This document shows, piece by piece, positions 1-8,594 of a stretch of DNA of 64,000 bases; positions within the stretch are counted from its first letter, which is position 1; each line of letters opens with the position of its first letter. Made by a program: the position numbers and the translations under genes. Source of the stretch: Myxococcales bacterium (GTDB lineage Bacteria; Myxococcota_A; Bradymonadia; Bradymonadales; Bradymonadaceae); NCBI GenBank assembly GCA_007120035.1, contig SKON01000115.1, positions 1 through 64,000 of the forward strand, written 5' to 3'. Under the pieces are notes generated by a model. That model saw nothing but the letters and a program-made list of their open reading frames with translations, had not been told where the DNA came from and ran no database searches.

Positions 1-242
1 CAATGGCCCATCTCGTCGTAGGCTCGAATGATCAGGGCCATCACGTCGGCCCGCTGGCTCATCCCGTAGGCCCGAAAGAGGGCCTCCACCGCCGCCTCAT
101 GCTCCCCCTCCGCCAGGTGTCTTAAGCCATCCCCGTAGTAGATCCCGAACGACGGCTCCTCGGCGAGGCTCGTCGCAGGCCCGGCAAAGAGGACCGCCAC
201 CGCCACCCACAGGCCGCTCACTATCGTTGTCCACCTCGCCAT
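1..242 (-). CDS. Secreted TPR-like protein, N-terminal part only
   Basis: The gene runs off the left edge, so only the first 80 codons are present. The ATG at 240-242 is preceded by a purine-rich GGAGAGGAAG ribosome-binding site. The N-terminus looks like a signal peptide: MARW, then a hydrophobic stretch ending near Ala-Thr-Ser-Leu-Ala. The mature part (GDGLRHLAEGEHEAAVEALFRAYG) has the small/large residue alternation of a tetratricopeptide helix pair. I infer an exported repeat protein. No function can be assigned from this fragment, and what lies further left is unknown. Confidence 0.6.
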   Translation of the reverse strand, partial: MARWTTIVSGLWVAVAVLFAGPATSLAEEPSFGIYYGDGLRHLAEGEHEAAVEALFRAYGMSQRADVMALIIRAYDEMGH

Positions 243-312
243 GACGTACTTCCTCTCCGTCCAGACCACTACCCTCTCGCCCTGGTAAGGGTATCACAGC
301 CCTCAGATCGGA

Positions 313-936
313 TCAGAGGGTCTTTCGCCGCCCCGACTTCTCGTGGAGTCCCTGGGGCCACTCCCCACCCACCAGGGTGCTCTCCACGTGATAGCAGTTG
401 CGGGCGCTCAGCTCCCCGACCTCCAGGCCGTTGACCGTCAGCTGCCGCAGCGTCACGTGGGTCCACTCCCCTTCCTCGACGGCCACCCCTTCCCAGCGGC
501 CTCGATCAAAGGTGATCCGCTCCATCCACCACCCCTGAGCCCGCACCTCCCGGAGATGACAGTCCGTCAACCGACAGTCTGTCCACTCCGCCTGCGACAG
601 GGTCAGCTCCTCGAAGGTGCACCGCGCCAGGGTGCTGGCGTCGATAGCCCACCCGTCGAGATCCCCCCCCTGAAAATGGCAGTGCAAGAGCGTCACGGCG
701 TCGAAAAACGCCCCCTCCAGCTTCGACTCTCCAAACCGACACTCCGACAGGGTGCAGTTCTCAAAGGCGCAATTCGTCAGATCCACGTCGGAGAAGTCAA
801 ACCCCGTCAGGGTCAGCTCCTCGAAGGTCGCCCCCGACAGCGATACGGGCTCCTCCTCTTCCAAGAGGCGCCGCAGCGCGTCGTGAAAACCCTTGGCATT
901 GGCTTTCTTTACGAGAGACACCAGATGGTCGGACAT
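313..936 (-). CDS. Pentapeptide-repeat-like protein
   Basis: A 207-residue protein. From about residue 40 it consists of loose five-residue repeats of the A(D/N)LXX class, such as LTLTGFDFSDVDLTNCAFENC and later Cys/Trp-rich variants, so a right-handed quadrilateral beta-helix is likely. There is no signal peptide or membrane segment, suggesting a cytoplasmic protein. The second ATG is preferred because GAGG lies ten bases ahead of it, whereas the ATG nine bases upstream (945) touches the ribosome-binding site. Pentapeptide proteins include DNA-mimic gyrase protectors, but most have no known role, and nothing here argues for a gyrase link. It lies downstream of kamE, probably as its own unit. 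Confidence 0.65.
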   Translation of the reverse strand: MSDHLVSLVKKANAKGFHDALRRLLEEEEPVSLSGATFEELTLTGFDFSDVDLTNCAFENCTLSECRFGESKLEGAFFDAVTLLHCHFQGGDLDGWAIDASTLARCTFEELTLSQAEWTDCRLTDCHLREVRAQGWWMERITFDRGRWEGVAVEEGEWTHVTLRQLTVNGLEVGELSARNCYHVESTLVGGEWPQGLHEKSGRRKTL

Positions 937-1017
937 GGTCTTCATTCCTCACGGGGGGAGCCAAACGGAACGCCTTAACCCCGGCAACCTACGCACCACA
1001 CAGGCTCCGTGCAAGGT

Positions 1018-1785
1018 TCACCGTCGCCGGATCATCTCCTGGACCACGTAGCTCGCCACCGTGGACGCCGTCGTTCCCGGACCGAACCCGGCGTCAAACC
1101 CCAGCTCCAACGCCAGCTCATGGGAGATCCGCGGCCCCCCGCACACCAGGATCAACTCCTCCCGCAACCCCTCGGCCTCCACCATGTCCACCAGCTCCGA
1201 GAGGTTCTGGATGTGGACGTCCTTCTGGGTCACCACCTGGCTGACCAGGAGCGCGTCGGCCTGTCGCTCCACGGCGCAGGCGATCAGATCTTCGTTGCGC
1301 ACCTGCATCCCCAGGTTCACGGCTCGGATCATCGGATACCGCTCCAGCCCGTAGTCGCCGTTGTATCCCTTCATGTTCATGATCGCGTCGATCCCCACCG
1401 AGTGGGCATCCGTACCCGTGCAGGCCCCGAGGATTGTGATCTTTCGACCGATCTCGTCGGCGATGATCTCGTTGATCTTTTGAAAGCCCATGGTCCGGGC
1501 CTCCACCTGAGCCACCTCGATCGCCGTAAAATCCACGGTCTTCAGACACGCCCCATAGACGATGAAGTACGTATACCCCTCTCCCAGATCCTTCATATGG
1601 TACACTTGGGGTTTGGCGAGCCCCATAGACCGAGCGATCTGCCGGGCCGCCTCCCGGGCCCGCTCCCCGCAGGGCACGGGTAAAGAGAACGACACCTGCA
1701 CCTGCCCGTCGTCCAGGGTGTCCCCGTAGGGACGCACTCTCTTGAGATCCGGCGGCGTCGCTCCCTGTCGTCCTTGCGTGGCCAT
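1018..1785 (-). CDS. kamE: Lysine 5,6-aminomutase-type beta subunit (B12- and PLP-binding)
   Basis: A 255-residue protein of the OAM/KamE family, the cobalamin-binding partner of a B12- and PLP-dependent aminomutase that shifts the terminal amino group of lysine (or ornithine). The DxHxxG B12 motif is visible as DAHSVG with His128. A lysine stands exactly 11 residues later (Lys139, NMKG), the spacing between the cobalt-ligating His and the PLP Schiff-base Lys in characterised beta subunits. A Rossmann-like C-terminal half follows (ILVCGGPRI). The alpha subunit (KamD) is not adjacent: the gene starts directly after the CYTH gene, whose last codons hold its AGGAGGAG ribosome-binding site. It is therefore an orphan beta subunit here. 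The substrate, lysine or ornithine, cannot be decided. Confidence 0.85.
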   Translation of the reverse strand: MATQGRQGATPPDLKRVRPYGDTLDDGQVQVSFSLPVPCGERAREAARQIARSMGLAKPQVYHMKDLGEGYTYFIVYGACLKTVDFTAIEVAQVEARTMGFQKINEIIADEIGRKITILGACTGTDAHSVGIDAIMNMKGYNGDYGLERYPMIRAVNLGMQVRNEDLIACAVERQADALLVSQVVTQKDVHIQNLSELVDMVEAEGLREELILVCGGPRISHELALELGFDAGFGPGTTASTVASYVVQEMIRRR

Positions 1786-2265
1786 CTACTCCTCCTGACT
1801 CCAGCTCTGGTAGGGCTCCTCCACGAGCCGCGCGTTGTAATACCGGGAATCCCCGGTGACCTCCTGGCCCACCCAGGCCGGTAGGTCCACCTCCTGATCG
1901 GGGCGGCTCAGCTCCACCTCGGCCACCACCAACCCCTGGTTCTCTCCGTCAAACACATCCACCTCCCACACCACCTCCCCCCGAGGCACCACGTACCGGG
2001 TCTTCGTCAGGGTTCGGCCCTGGCAGAAGTGGGCCAGGAGCTGGCCGGCCATCACGGCGGTGATCTCCACCTCGAACTCCGGTCGCACCAGACCTCGGGC
2101 CGGGCCTTTGATCGTCAACCGGGCCTCCTCTCCGGTTCGGCGCACCCGGATCGTGTGCTCTGGCGTGGTGCTCAGATACCCCTGGACCATCTGAATCGCC
2201 TCCTCGGCCTCCTCTCGGAAGTCCTGGGAGCGGACCAGAAATTTTCGCTCGATCTCCACGCCCAT
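1786..2265 (-). CDS. CYTH-domain protein (triphosphate tunnel metalloenzyme)
   Basis: A 159-residue protein beginning MGVEIERKFLV, the ExExK signature that opens CYTH domains. Paired charged residues (TIRVRRTGEEARLTIKGP, PEFEVEI, WEVDVFDG, VAEVELS) build the anionic tunnel. Members hydrolyse inorganic triphosphate or thiamine triphosphate with a divalent metal, or act as CyaB-type cyclases. The small size fits a stand-alone triphosphatase. The ATG is fixed by AGGAGG a few bases upstream, and an in-frame extension to 2361 looks spurious. The stop codon abuts the kamE start, so the two genes should be co-transcribed, but no metabolic link is obvious. Confidence 0.8.
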   Translation of the reverse strand: MGVEIERKFLVRSQDFREEAEEAIQMVQGYLSTTPEHTIRVRRTGEEARLTIKGPARGLVRPEFEVEITAVMAGQLLAHFCQGRTLTKTRYVVPRGEVVWEVDVFDGENQGLVVAEVELSRPDQEVDLPAWVGQEVTGDSRYYNARLVEEPYQSWSQEE

Positions 2266-2433
2266 CGGTTGACGCCTCCTGCCCGGTGTCCACCCTCTTG
2301 TAGAATGGGAACTACCGGAGAAGTTCACTCTTTTCACCTGGCCGGGGACCACCCGGCTCATCGTCGAGAGCCTGTCACGCTCCCCGCCGATGGGTCAATC
2401 CTGTTCCCTGCCCGACACCCTCGCGAGGCCCCC

Positions 2434-3297
2434 ATGGCCCCCTCGATCTCTTGGCCTCCCCCGTCGGAAGACCTCCTCCGGATCAGCCGCGACCTCACTG
2501 AGGCCGACCATCCCTGGCCGTCGCCAGCCATTGACAGCCCTCTGGTCTCCCCCGCTCAGCTTCGCCGGGCCTCCCAGAGCTGGTCCCGCCGCGCTCGCGG
2601 GGCCTGGTTTACCCTGGGCGAAACCCTGGGCCTGACCCGGTCTTTGCTGACCCTTCACCCCCCCGCCGAAGTCCTCTCCGGCGCCACCTACGCCGTCGAC
2701 GAGATCGGTCGCCATCTCCTCTTGATCCGTCACATCTCCGGCTCCTTCCACCCCCCCCGGACCGGCGGCACCGTCCTCCCCGACGAGCCCACCCATCCCA
2801 CCTTGGATCACCTCTTCGCCGACACCCTGCGCCTCTTCCTGTTCAACCTCCCCTTGAGCCGGCGGGTCTTCGACGCCCTCCAGGTGATCACCTCCGACCG
2901 GGCCATCTCCGAGATCTCCGGTATCCTGGCCCGCAGCACCGCCGAACTGATCACCTTCGGCCAGGCTCTGCTCCCCTGGCTCCACCAGTCCTTCTCCCAA
3001 CCCCCGAAACCGATCCCCCTACCAGGACTGCTCGTCAGCTTCGAGCGCCTCTTCGGCGGCTCCCCGGCGATCCTCGACGATCTGGCCGGCCGGGAGCTGA
3101 CCCTGGAGCCAGAACCCGGAAACCTCGGCTTCCTCAGCCCCATCCATGAAGCCGCCCTCTTCTACGACTCGCTCTCCACGGAGATCTTCCCGTCCCTGCA
3201 GGCCCTCTCCCTGCCCGCCGAGGACGCATGGCACCACCATTACCAGGCCCGACCCATGCCCTGCGCCGCGCTCGGCGTGGGCGTTCTCTCCGCCTGA
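2434..3297 (+). CDS. Hypothetical helical protein, possibly ferritin-like
   Basis: A 287-residue soluble protein I do not recognise. It is rich in leucine and predicted-helical stretches, with motifs such as VDEIGRHLLLIRHISG and ISEISGILARSTAELITFGQALLPWL that loosely resemble ExxH metal-ligand patterns of ferritin-like four-helix bundles. This is suggestive only. The start is uncertain: the ATG at 2434 has only a weak GCGAGG before it. An in-frame ATG at 2305 would add 43 residues and run close to the divergent CYTH promoter. Codon use is typical of the window. It is divergent from CYTH and followed, after about 110 bases, by the metzincin gene. Confidence 0.5.
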   Translation: MAPSISWPPPSEDLLRISRDLTEADHPWPSPAIDSPLVSPAQLRRASQSWSRRARGAWFTLGETLGLTRSLLTLHPPAEVLSGATYAVDEIGRHLLLIRHISGSFHPPRTGGTVLPDEPTHPTLDHLFADTLRLFLFNLPLSRRVFDALQVITSDRAISEISGILARSTAELITFGQALLPWLHQSFSQPPKPIPLPGLLVSFERLFGGSPAILDDLAGRELTLEPEPGNLGFLSPIHEAALFYDSLSTEIFPSLQALSLPAEDAWHHHYQARPMPCAALGVGVLSA

Positions 3298-3411
3298 GTC
3301 CCAACCTCCTTCATTTACAAAACTTTCTCTAGAAACTCCTTTCCTCCTGTGCGGGATTTCCCTACCCTTGCACCAGCAATAAAATCGCAAAATCGTTGCG
3401 CCGAGTGTCGA

Positions 3412-4959
3412 ATGATTTCCAGCCGAACCCCGATCGCCCTCTCCTTAGTTCTCCTCCTTGCGTCCTTTGGGTTGTCCGCTTGCGCCGAGCAGGAAGACAT
3501 GCCCGACCCTATCCCCCTGGGGTTCAGCGAAAATGACGCCCCTAACTCTCGGGAAAACAATCAGGATCCCAATCAAGACCCCAATCAGGACCCCAATCAG
3601 GACCCCAACCAGAATCCCAATCAAGACCCCAATCAGGACCCCAACCAAACCCCTGATACCGACGGCTACGACGGCGATCCCTGCACCGGCGACACAGACT
3701 GCCTCAGCGGCATCTGCGCCCCCGAGCCCGATTGGCCCGACGGCTACTGCACCACCGTGGGCTGTGCCTCCCGGGATGACTGCCAGAGCGCCAACGACGA
3801 GAACGCCTGCCTTCAGAACCCCAACGGCAACAACTTTTGCATCCGCCTCTGCGATCCCAACGTCGCCTCCAGTTGTCGCAGCGGCTATCAGTGCCAGCCC
3901 GTCGGCGGCGGCCAGGGGTGGTGCGCTCCCAACCCGGGTAGCCCCAACGAGTTGGGTGGCGAGTTCCCCTTCGAGATCTCCTGCGTAGAAGCTCCCACGA
4001 ACGCCGTGGATCTGAACTTCAACATCAGCGGTTCCACCGATCAGTACATGATCGTCCCCCTGACGGGCAACGGCGGCTGGCTCGATCCGTTGAATATCAC
4101 CACCCCCTCCGGCACGGTGATCAACTTCCGGCAGGCCAACAGCTTCCAGGCCGTGGGGGCCCAACTCTTCGTATCCCTGAACCCCACGATCATCCCGGCA
4201 GCCCCTCAGTTCGCCTTTCAGGCTGAGTCCGGCGCTCATACCTACCGACTGGGCACCGGCGACAGCGAGATGTGTTACTACAAAGTGGAGTCCTCCGGGA
4301 CGCCCACCACGATCGACCTGAACCTTTACCTGGTGGGCCTGACTCATATCAACGCTACCGCCGAGAACGCCGCGACCCACGCCCATATCCAGGGGATGCT
4401 CAACGGCGTCGAGTCTGTCCTCGCCCAGTCCAACATCTCCCTTGGGACAGTCCGATACTTCTCCGTCCCCCCCGAGGCCGAGGCCAACTACTCCACTATC
4501 ACCAGACAGCAAGACGTCGGCGAGCTCCTGAGCTACACCGACTACCCCGGCAGCACCCCCGAAGAGGTGCTCAGCGCCAACGTCGCCATCACCCGTCGAT
4601 TCAGCATGGGCGGTGCCCTCGGTATCTCCCAGGGCATCCCCGGCGCCGCCGGGCTCCACGGCACCTCCATCAGCGGCGTGGCCCTCACAGGTGAATATTT
4701 GGGCAGCGGCCAGGGTAACTACTACACGGCCACCACCCTCGCTCATGAGCTCGGCCACTTCCTGGGTCTCTTCCACACCTCCGAGACCTCGGGCAATATG
4801 TTCGACCCCCTTGAGGACACCCCGCAGTGTGCCAACATGAACAACCCCCAGTCCTGCGCCGACTGGGGTAACCTGATGTTCCCCATGGCCCACCCCGGAA
4901 ACGATAACCTGACCCCGGATCAGACCTTTGTGATCCACGTCAACCCCTTGACGAAGTAA
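3412..4959 (+). CDS. Metzincin-type zinc metalloprotease lipoprotein
   Basis: A 515-residue exported lipoprotein. The signal peptide ends in the lipobox Leu-Ser-Ala-Cys (Cys24). A long Asn-Gln-Asp-Pro repeat linker follows (about residues 50-81), then a Cys-rich segment (about 88-180) and a beta-rich domain. The catalytic motif is HELGHFLGLFH at 445-455, a full HExxHxxGxxH three-histidine zinc site. A Met-turn candidate (NLMFPM, Met489 or Met492) lies about 35-45 residues downstream, as metzincins require. It probably cleaves extracellular or surface proteins while anchored in the outer membrane (inference). The start was chosen because it gives a proper lipoprotein signal. An upstream in-frame ATG at 3349 would bury it. 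No inhibitor or partner gene is adjacent. Confidence 0.8.
   Translation: MISSRTPIALSLVLLLASFGLSACAEQEDMPDPIPLGFSENDAPNSRENNQDPNQDPNQDPNQDPNQNPNQDPNQDPNQTPDTDGYDGDPCTGDTDCLSGICAPEPDWPDGYCTTVGCASRDDCQSANDENACLQNPNGNNFCIRLCDPNVASSCRSGYQCQPVGGGQGWCAPNPGSPNELGGEFPFEISCVEAPTNAVDLNFNISGSTDQYMIVPLTGNGGWLDPLNITTPSGTVINFRQANSFQAVGAQLFVSLNPTIIPAAPQFAFQAESGAHTYRLGTGDSEMCYYKVESSGTPTTIDLNLYLVGLTHINATAENAATHAHIQGMLNGVESVLAQSNISLGTVRYFSVPPEAEANYSTITRQQDVGELLSYTDYPGSTPEEVLSANVAITRRFSMGGALGISQGIPGAAGLHGTSISGVALTGEYLGSGQGNYYTATTLAHELGHFLGLFHTSETSGNMFDPLEDTPQCANMNNPQSCADWGNLMFPMAHPGNDNLTPDQTFVIHVNPLTK
3559..3654 (+). repeat. Eight 12-bp in-frame repeats encoding NQDP-type units
   Basis: Eight consecutive 12-base units, mostly AAT-CAG-GAC-CCC with silent and a few missense changes, encode NQDP x4, NQNP, NQDP x2 and NQTP. 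They form the linker between the lipid anchor and the Cys-rich part of the metalloprotease. Because the unit is a multiple of three, slippage would change linker length without breaking the frame. Confidence 0.9.
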
Positions 4960-4977
4960 GCGACCGAGGACCTACTG

Positions 4978-5559
4978 ATGAAGCTCTTTCTTCTGCTCTT
5001 GATCACCCTGAGCTTGCTGGCATCCATGGCCGTCGCCGACGAGCCCCGAGAGGGGGCCAAAGACGCCGATTCGTCGGCGGTCATCGACTACGATGAGGTC
5101 GAGGCCATCACAGCCTGGCTCTCCCACTACCACCGCATCCCCACCGCGGCGGAGCTGGAGCGGGTCTCTCCGCGGGCTCGAGAGATCGTCTTTGAGATCG
5201 CCCTCGACGAGGAAGCCTTTCTCTTCCACCGTCATCGGGCCCTCCACGCGCTCTCCCACTGGCCCGACCAGGAGGTCTTTGACTTCCTCTCCGGCCTCCT
5301 CACCGACGACGCCACCGACGAAGGGCTGAAGCATCATCTGGTGATGACCCTCGCCAGGGGCTTTGGAGATCGGGCCGTCCCCCTGATCGAGCCCTTCCTC
5401 TTGAACCACGAGGATCCACAGCTGCGGATCAGCGCCGCCGCGGCCCTGGCAAAGATCGACGGTGACGCTTCCCATCAGATCCTGCTCCGTGCCCTGGAGC
5501 AGGAAGAGAACTCCATCGTCCGCAGCCGGATCGAGCGCTACGCCACCCGTATTCGCTAG
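4978..5559 (+). CDS. Exported HEAT-repeat-like protein
   Basis: A 193-residue protein with a clear signal peptide (MKLFLLLLITLSLLASMAVA, cleavage after Ala-Val-Ala). The mature part has alternating helices typical of HEAT/armadillo repeats, for example RHRALHALSHWPDQEVFDFLSGLL and LRISAAAALAKIDGDASHQILLRALEQEE. Such proteins are scaffolds, and no catalytic motif is seen. The ATG is preceded by GAGGACC at suitable distance. It starts 18 bases after the metalloprotease stop and is likely co-transcribed. Its stop codon overlaps that of the convergent Sel1-like gene: both stops lie in the palindrome CTAG at 5556-5559. Confidence 0.7.
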   Translation: MKLFLLLLITLSLLASMAVADEPREGAKDADSSAVIDYDEVEAITAWLSHYHRIPTAAELERVSPRAREIVFEIALDEEAFLFHRHRALHALSHWPDQEVFDFLSGLLTDDATDEGLKHHLVMTLARGFGDRAVPLIEPFLLNHEDPQLRISAAAALAKIDGDASHQILLRALEQEENSIVRSRIERYATRIR

Positions 5560-6779
5560 CAGGCCGCCGCGAGCCCCAACTCGCAGGCCCGTCGCCTCAA
5601 CTCTTCGGCCCGCCCGGGCTCTGCGGGCCCTCCCTGCCCTCCCTCCACCATCCGCGACGCGAAGAAGCACGCCTGGGCGTGGGATTGGTCACAGGCCCTC
5701 AACAGGAGGCGTCGGGACCGCTCGAAGGCCTCCGGGCCTTCGTGTACATTGAGGTACACCGCAAAGTTGAAACAGGCGCCCTCCACCCCCAACTGACAGG
5801 CCCGCTCATACCGGGGAGCTGCCGCCTCGGGCTCCTGCTCCACCAGGAGCATCGCCAGAGCGTTGCAGCTATCGGCGTGCCAGAGATCACATCCCCGCTC
5901 CCAACTCTCACGGGCTGCCTGGGCGTTCCCCTGGCGCCTCTCCACAATCCCCAGGTGGTGACACCCGTACCCGTCACCCAGTTCACAGGCCCGCACCAAC
6001 ACCGCCATCAGCCCCTCCCCGCCGTCGGCGTCGAGGCGTCGGGCCAACGTCGTGCAGGCCCGGGCCATTCCCCCCTCACAGGCCTCCAGGTACAACTCTC
6101 GCTGCCGCTCGTCCCCTTCCATTCCCCGCCCCTCCAGGTAGCGAGCCCACCAGAAACAACCGTCCGCTAATCCCCCCTCACAGGCCCGCTGAAAATACTC
6201 CGTCGCCTCCCCGACCCCGGGGAACTCCCCACCTGCCTCCCGGAAGAGGCCGAACTGCACGCAATCCTGGAGCTCCCCCTCCCCACATCGCCGCTCCCAG
6301 GACTCCGGATCTTGTCTCAGTGTCGGGTCGGCCTGCCGAGCCCCCACACACCCTGGCTCATGCCCCAACTCACAGGCTTTGGAGAAGAACCTCGCCGCCA
6401 CCGCCTCATCCCTCTCCCCGACCCCTTCTTCGGCGAGCACCGCCCGGTCCTGGCAGGCCACCGCCAGCCCTCCACGACAGGCCCCCTCCAGGAGCTCGAT
6501 CACCTCTTCCAGGGACTCCCCGGTCCCCTCGGGGGTCTCCATCCACCGCAGCGCCCGTTCATAGCACGCCTCGGGATCGTCACAGACCCGCGCCGACCCT
6601 TCCTCTTCCGGTGGCTCATCAGCCTCTTCCTCGACCACCACCGGGGCTTCCGAAGGACTGCCCGCGCGATTCCCGATCTCCATCACCCCCCAGGTCAAGG
6701 CCGCCACCCCGAGGATCAGGGGGACCACCAGCCAGACAAACACCGCTCGCCCGGGGGAGTTTATCGTGTTTCGTTCCAT
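5556..6779 (-). CDS. Membrane-anchored Sel1-like/Cys-rich repeat protein
   Basis: A 407-residue protein with one N-terminal transmembrane anchor (AVFVWLVVPLILGVAALTWGVM), an acidic linker (VVVEEEADEPPEEEG), then about nine repeats of the form ACELGxxxxCxxLG. Each has Cys residues about 36 apart, as in helicobacter cysteine-rich (Hcp) and Sel1-like proteins. These fold as disulphide-stapled alpha/alpha solenoids outside the cytoplasm and act as adaptors. The ATG at 6779 has AGGAAG eight bases ahead, and a GTG nine codons upstream is less likely. The gene is divergent from the lipoprotein at 6912 and convergent with the HEAT protein. Confidence 0.75.
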   Translation of the reverse strand: MERNTINSPGRAVFVWLVVPLILGVAALTWGVMEIGNRAGSPSEAPVVVEEEADEPPEEEGSARVCDDPEACYERALRWMETPEGTGESLEEVIELLEGACRGGLAVACQDRAVLAEEGVGERDEAVAARFFSKACELGHEPGCVGARQADPTLRQDPESWERRCGEGELQDCVQFGLFREAGGEFPGVGEATEYFQRACEGGLADGCFWWARYLEGRGMEGDERQRELYLEACEGGMARACTTLARRLDADGGEGLMAVLVRACELGDGYGCHHLGIVERRQGNAQAARESWERGCDLWHADSCNALAMLLVEQEPEAAAPRYERACQLGVEGACFNFAVYLNVHEGPEAFERSRRLLLRACDQSHAQACFFASRMVEGGQGGPAEPGRAEELRRRACELGLAAAC

Positions 6780-6911
6780 CGATTTCTTCCTGGGGGCCTC
6801 TTCCACCGTCGACCCGCGCTTGTGATCCGCAACGGGTCAATGATACTCCCACATTGGGAGCCCCTTCGTCGAGTCAACCCGGCCCGTCCTCCGACCCGCG
6901 CTCTTTCGGTG

Positions 6912-7664
6912 ATGCCCATGAAGTCAAAGACCCTGGCCCTCCTGATCCTCCTCACGGCGGGGCTCGCTGCCTGCGACCGAGACGAGCTCGACCTCCCCGA
7001 TCCCGAGCCTCCCCCGGCCCCCATCGCCGAGCCCGAGATCCCTGCCGTCGAGGAACCCCCCGCCGCCTTCGAGCCCCCTCCCGTCGAATTTCTGGGGTGG
7101 CCCGGTCATCGCGAGGATCAGACCTTCGGCCTGACCTGGCTCGGCGGCGACGAGCCCCTGCCCCTTCGAGAGGCTCCGTCCTCCGAGTCCTCCGTGATCT
7201 CCGAACTGCAGTGGTACGACGGCGAGGAGCTGCCATGGGATGAGAGCCGGGTTCGGGTCCTTCAGCCGTCGCCCTTGGTCGCTACGGAGTCCTTCTCCTG
7301 GACCGCCACCCCCTACGACGAGGAGTTCCTGGAGCTCGAGTCCTCGGAGGTCATCCTCTCCGTAGCGACCGACCAACCGGTCTTCTTCTACCACCTCAGC
7401 GGCGAGAATCTCTGTTTCTTCGCCCTCGATCACACCGTTCATCTCGGGGACTGCATCAAAGACCACCTGACCCCCGCAGAAGACCACCCCTCGCCAGCGG
7501 ACCCCCTGCGGCCCCTGGAGCACCAATGGTGGGTCCTCATCGACGCCGATGACGCCTACGGATGGCTCCTCATCGACGACGACGCCCCCATCGAGGTCTT
7601 CCCCCGGGAAATCGAGGGTATGGAGCGGTTCGACGACGAAGACGACGGCCCCCCTTTCCGCTGA
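6912..7664 (+). CDS. Hypothetical lipoprotein with Pro/Glu-rich linker
   Basis: A 250-residue protein. The N-terminus (MPMKSKTLALLILLTAGLAAC) is a lipoprotein signal with lipobox Leu-Ala-Ala-Cys, followed by a proline/glutamate-rich linker and a domain of about 180 residues rich in Trp, Leu and acidic residues. I do not recognise the domain. Two aspartate-rich tracts near the end (LIDADDAYGWLLIDDDAP, RFDDEDDGP) could bind calcium, but this is speculation. Either ATG at 6912 or 6918 could start it, and no strong ribosome-binding site separates them. It is a lone gene between divergent and convergent neighbours. Confidence 0.6.
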   Translation: MPMKSKTLALLILLTAGLAACDRDELDLPDPEPPPAPIAEPEIPAVEEPPAAFEPPPVEFLGWPGHREDQTFGLTWLGGDEPLPLREAPSSESSVISELQWYDGEELPWDESRVRVLQPSPLVATESFSWTATPYDEEFLELESSEVILSVATDQPVFFYHLSGENLCFFALDHTVHLGDCIKDHLTPAEDHPSPADPLRPLEHQWWVLIDADDAYGWLLIDDDAPIEVFPREIEGMERFDDEDDGPPFR

Positions 7665-7680
7665 ACCCCCAACTCCAGAC

Positions 7681-8511
7681 TCAAACAAAGAAGAGCAACA
7701 CCACCCAGGGCAGGTTGCTCACGGCCATCACGAAGAGAAAGAGCAGCGTCGACGGCACCAGGGTCGCCACCCGGGTCCTGTAGGCGATCTTCTCGATCCG
7801 CTTCTGCAGGCGGTCCAGATGAGTCTCTTCGGCCTCCCCCGAGACCACCGCTTCGGCCTCCTCACCGACCACCAGGAGCTTCGACTCCTCCTTTCGGAAG
7901 AGCTTCGTCAGCTTCTTCGCCATCCGCTTCAGCACCCGGTTGATCACCCAGCTCACCGGGAGCTTCAAGAACCCCAGCTTCACGGTGATCACCTTCTGCA
8001 CCGTCGGCAGGATCACGGCGTGCACCAGCCCCCCCATCAGCTCCGCCCGGGCCTGCTTATCGTCGGCGAAGTTCTTCAGATCCGTCAGGGCCTGCCGGAT
8101 CGTCTGCAGCGTGATGTCCACGATCGCCACGATCTGCTGCAGCACCCGGGCCACCACCAGGATCGACGCCGCCATGATCCCCAGAAACACCCCCTGCCCG
8201 GTCATGTAAAAGAGGGTCACCACCGCCACGAAGAACGGGGCCTGGGCGAAGAACATCGCCCACATCACCGAATAGAGCACCATCATCACCCCCATCCCCC
8301 CCACCGCCCAGGGGATCAGGGTCTTGAACCCGTAGAGCTCCTCGAATCGCCGCCGAAGCTCGTCGGTCTTATACCTCGTCAGATCCAACGATCCCGACCG
8401 GATCAGCTCGTCCTTTGCCGAAAGCCCCGCTCCCTCCAGCACGGTGCGAGCGCCGTCGGTCTCGTCGACCTTCACCGCCGTCCTGGGACCTGACTCCGGG
8501 GATTCACTCAC
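7681..8511 (-). CDS. Hypothetical integral membrane protein
   Basis: A 276-residue protein of unknown function. A soluble acidic N-terminus (about 70 residues) is followed by two or three closely spaced hydrophobic segments, a basic amphipathic region (VINRVLKRMAKKLTKLFRKEESK) and a C-terminal membrane segment ending in FLFVMAVSNLPWVVLLFFV. I place the start at the GTG at 8511, which has GGAG seven bases upstream. The longer open frame to 8646 would overlap the divergent hydrolase gene by about 50 bases. No family match is apparent to me. Confidence 0.6.
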   Translation of the reverse strand: MSESPESGPRTAVKVDETDGARTVLEGAGLSAKDELIRSGSLDLTRYKTDELRRRFEELYGFKTLIPWAVGGMGVMMVLYSVMWAMFFAQAPFFVAVVTLFYMTGQGVFLGIMAASILVVARVLQQIVAIVDITLQTIRQALTDLKNFADDKQARAELMGGLVHAVILPTVQKVITVKLGFLKLPVSWVINRVLKRMAKKLTKLFRKEESKLLVVGEEAEAVVSGEAEETHLDRLQKRIEKIAYRTRVATLVPSTLLFLFVMAVSNLPWVVLLFFV

Positions 8512-8594
8512 AGGGACGCTCCGTGGTAGCCTCGTTATCCTGACACCCCCCCGAGGATTCAACAGAAGCCGTAGGTACGCAAGCAGAGCCGGCC

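Noticed and set aside
3559-3654. Short tandem repeats as a CRISPR array
   Set aside because: The 12-bp units are contiguous without spacers and in frame inside a gene; they encode a protein linker.
3445-4938. 497-codon minus-strand open frame opposite the metalloprotease
   Set aside because: Gly/Val/Ala-rich mirror of the real gene, including a mirror of the 12-bp repeats.
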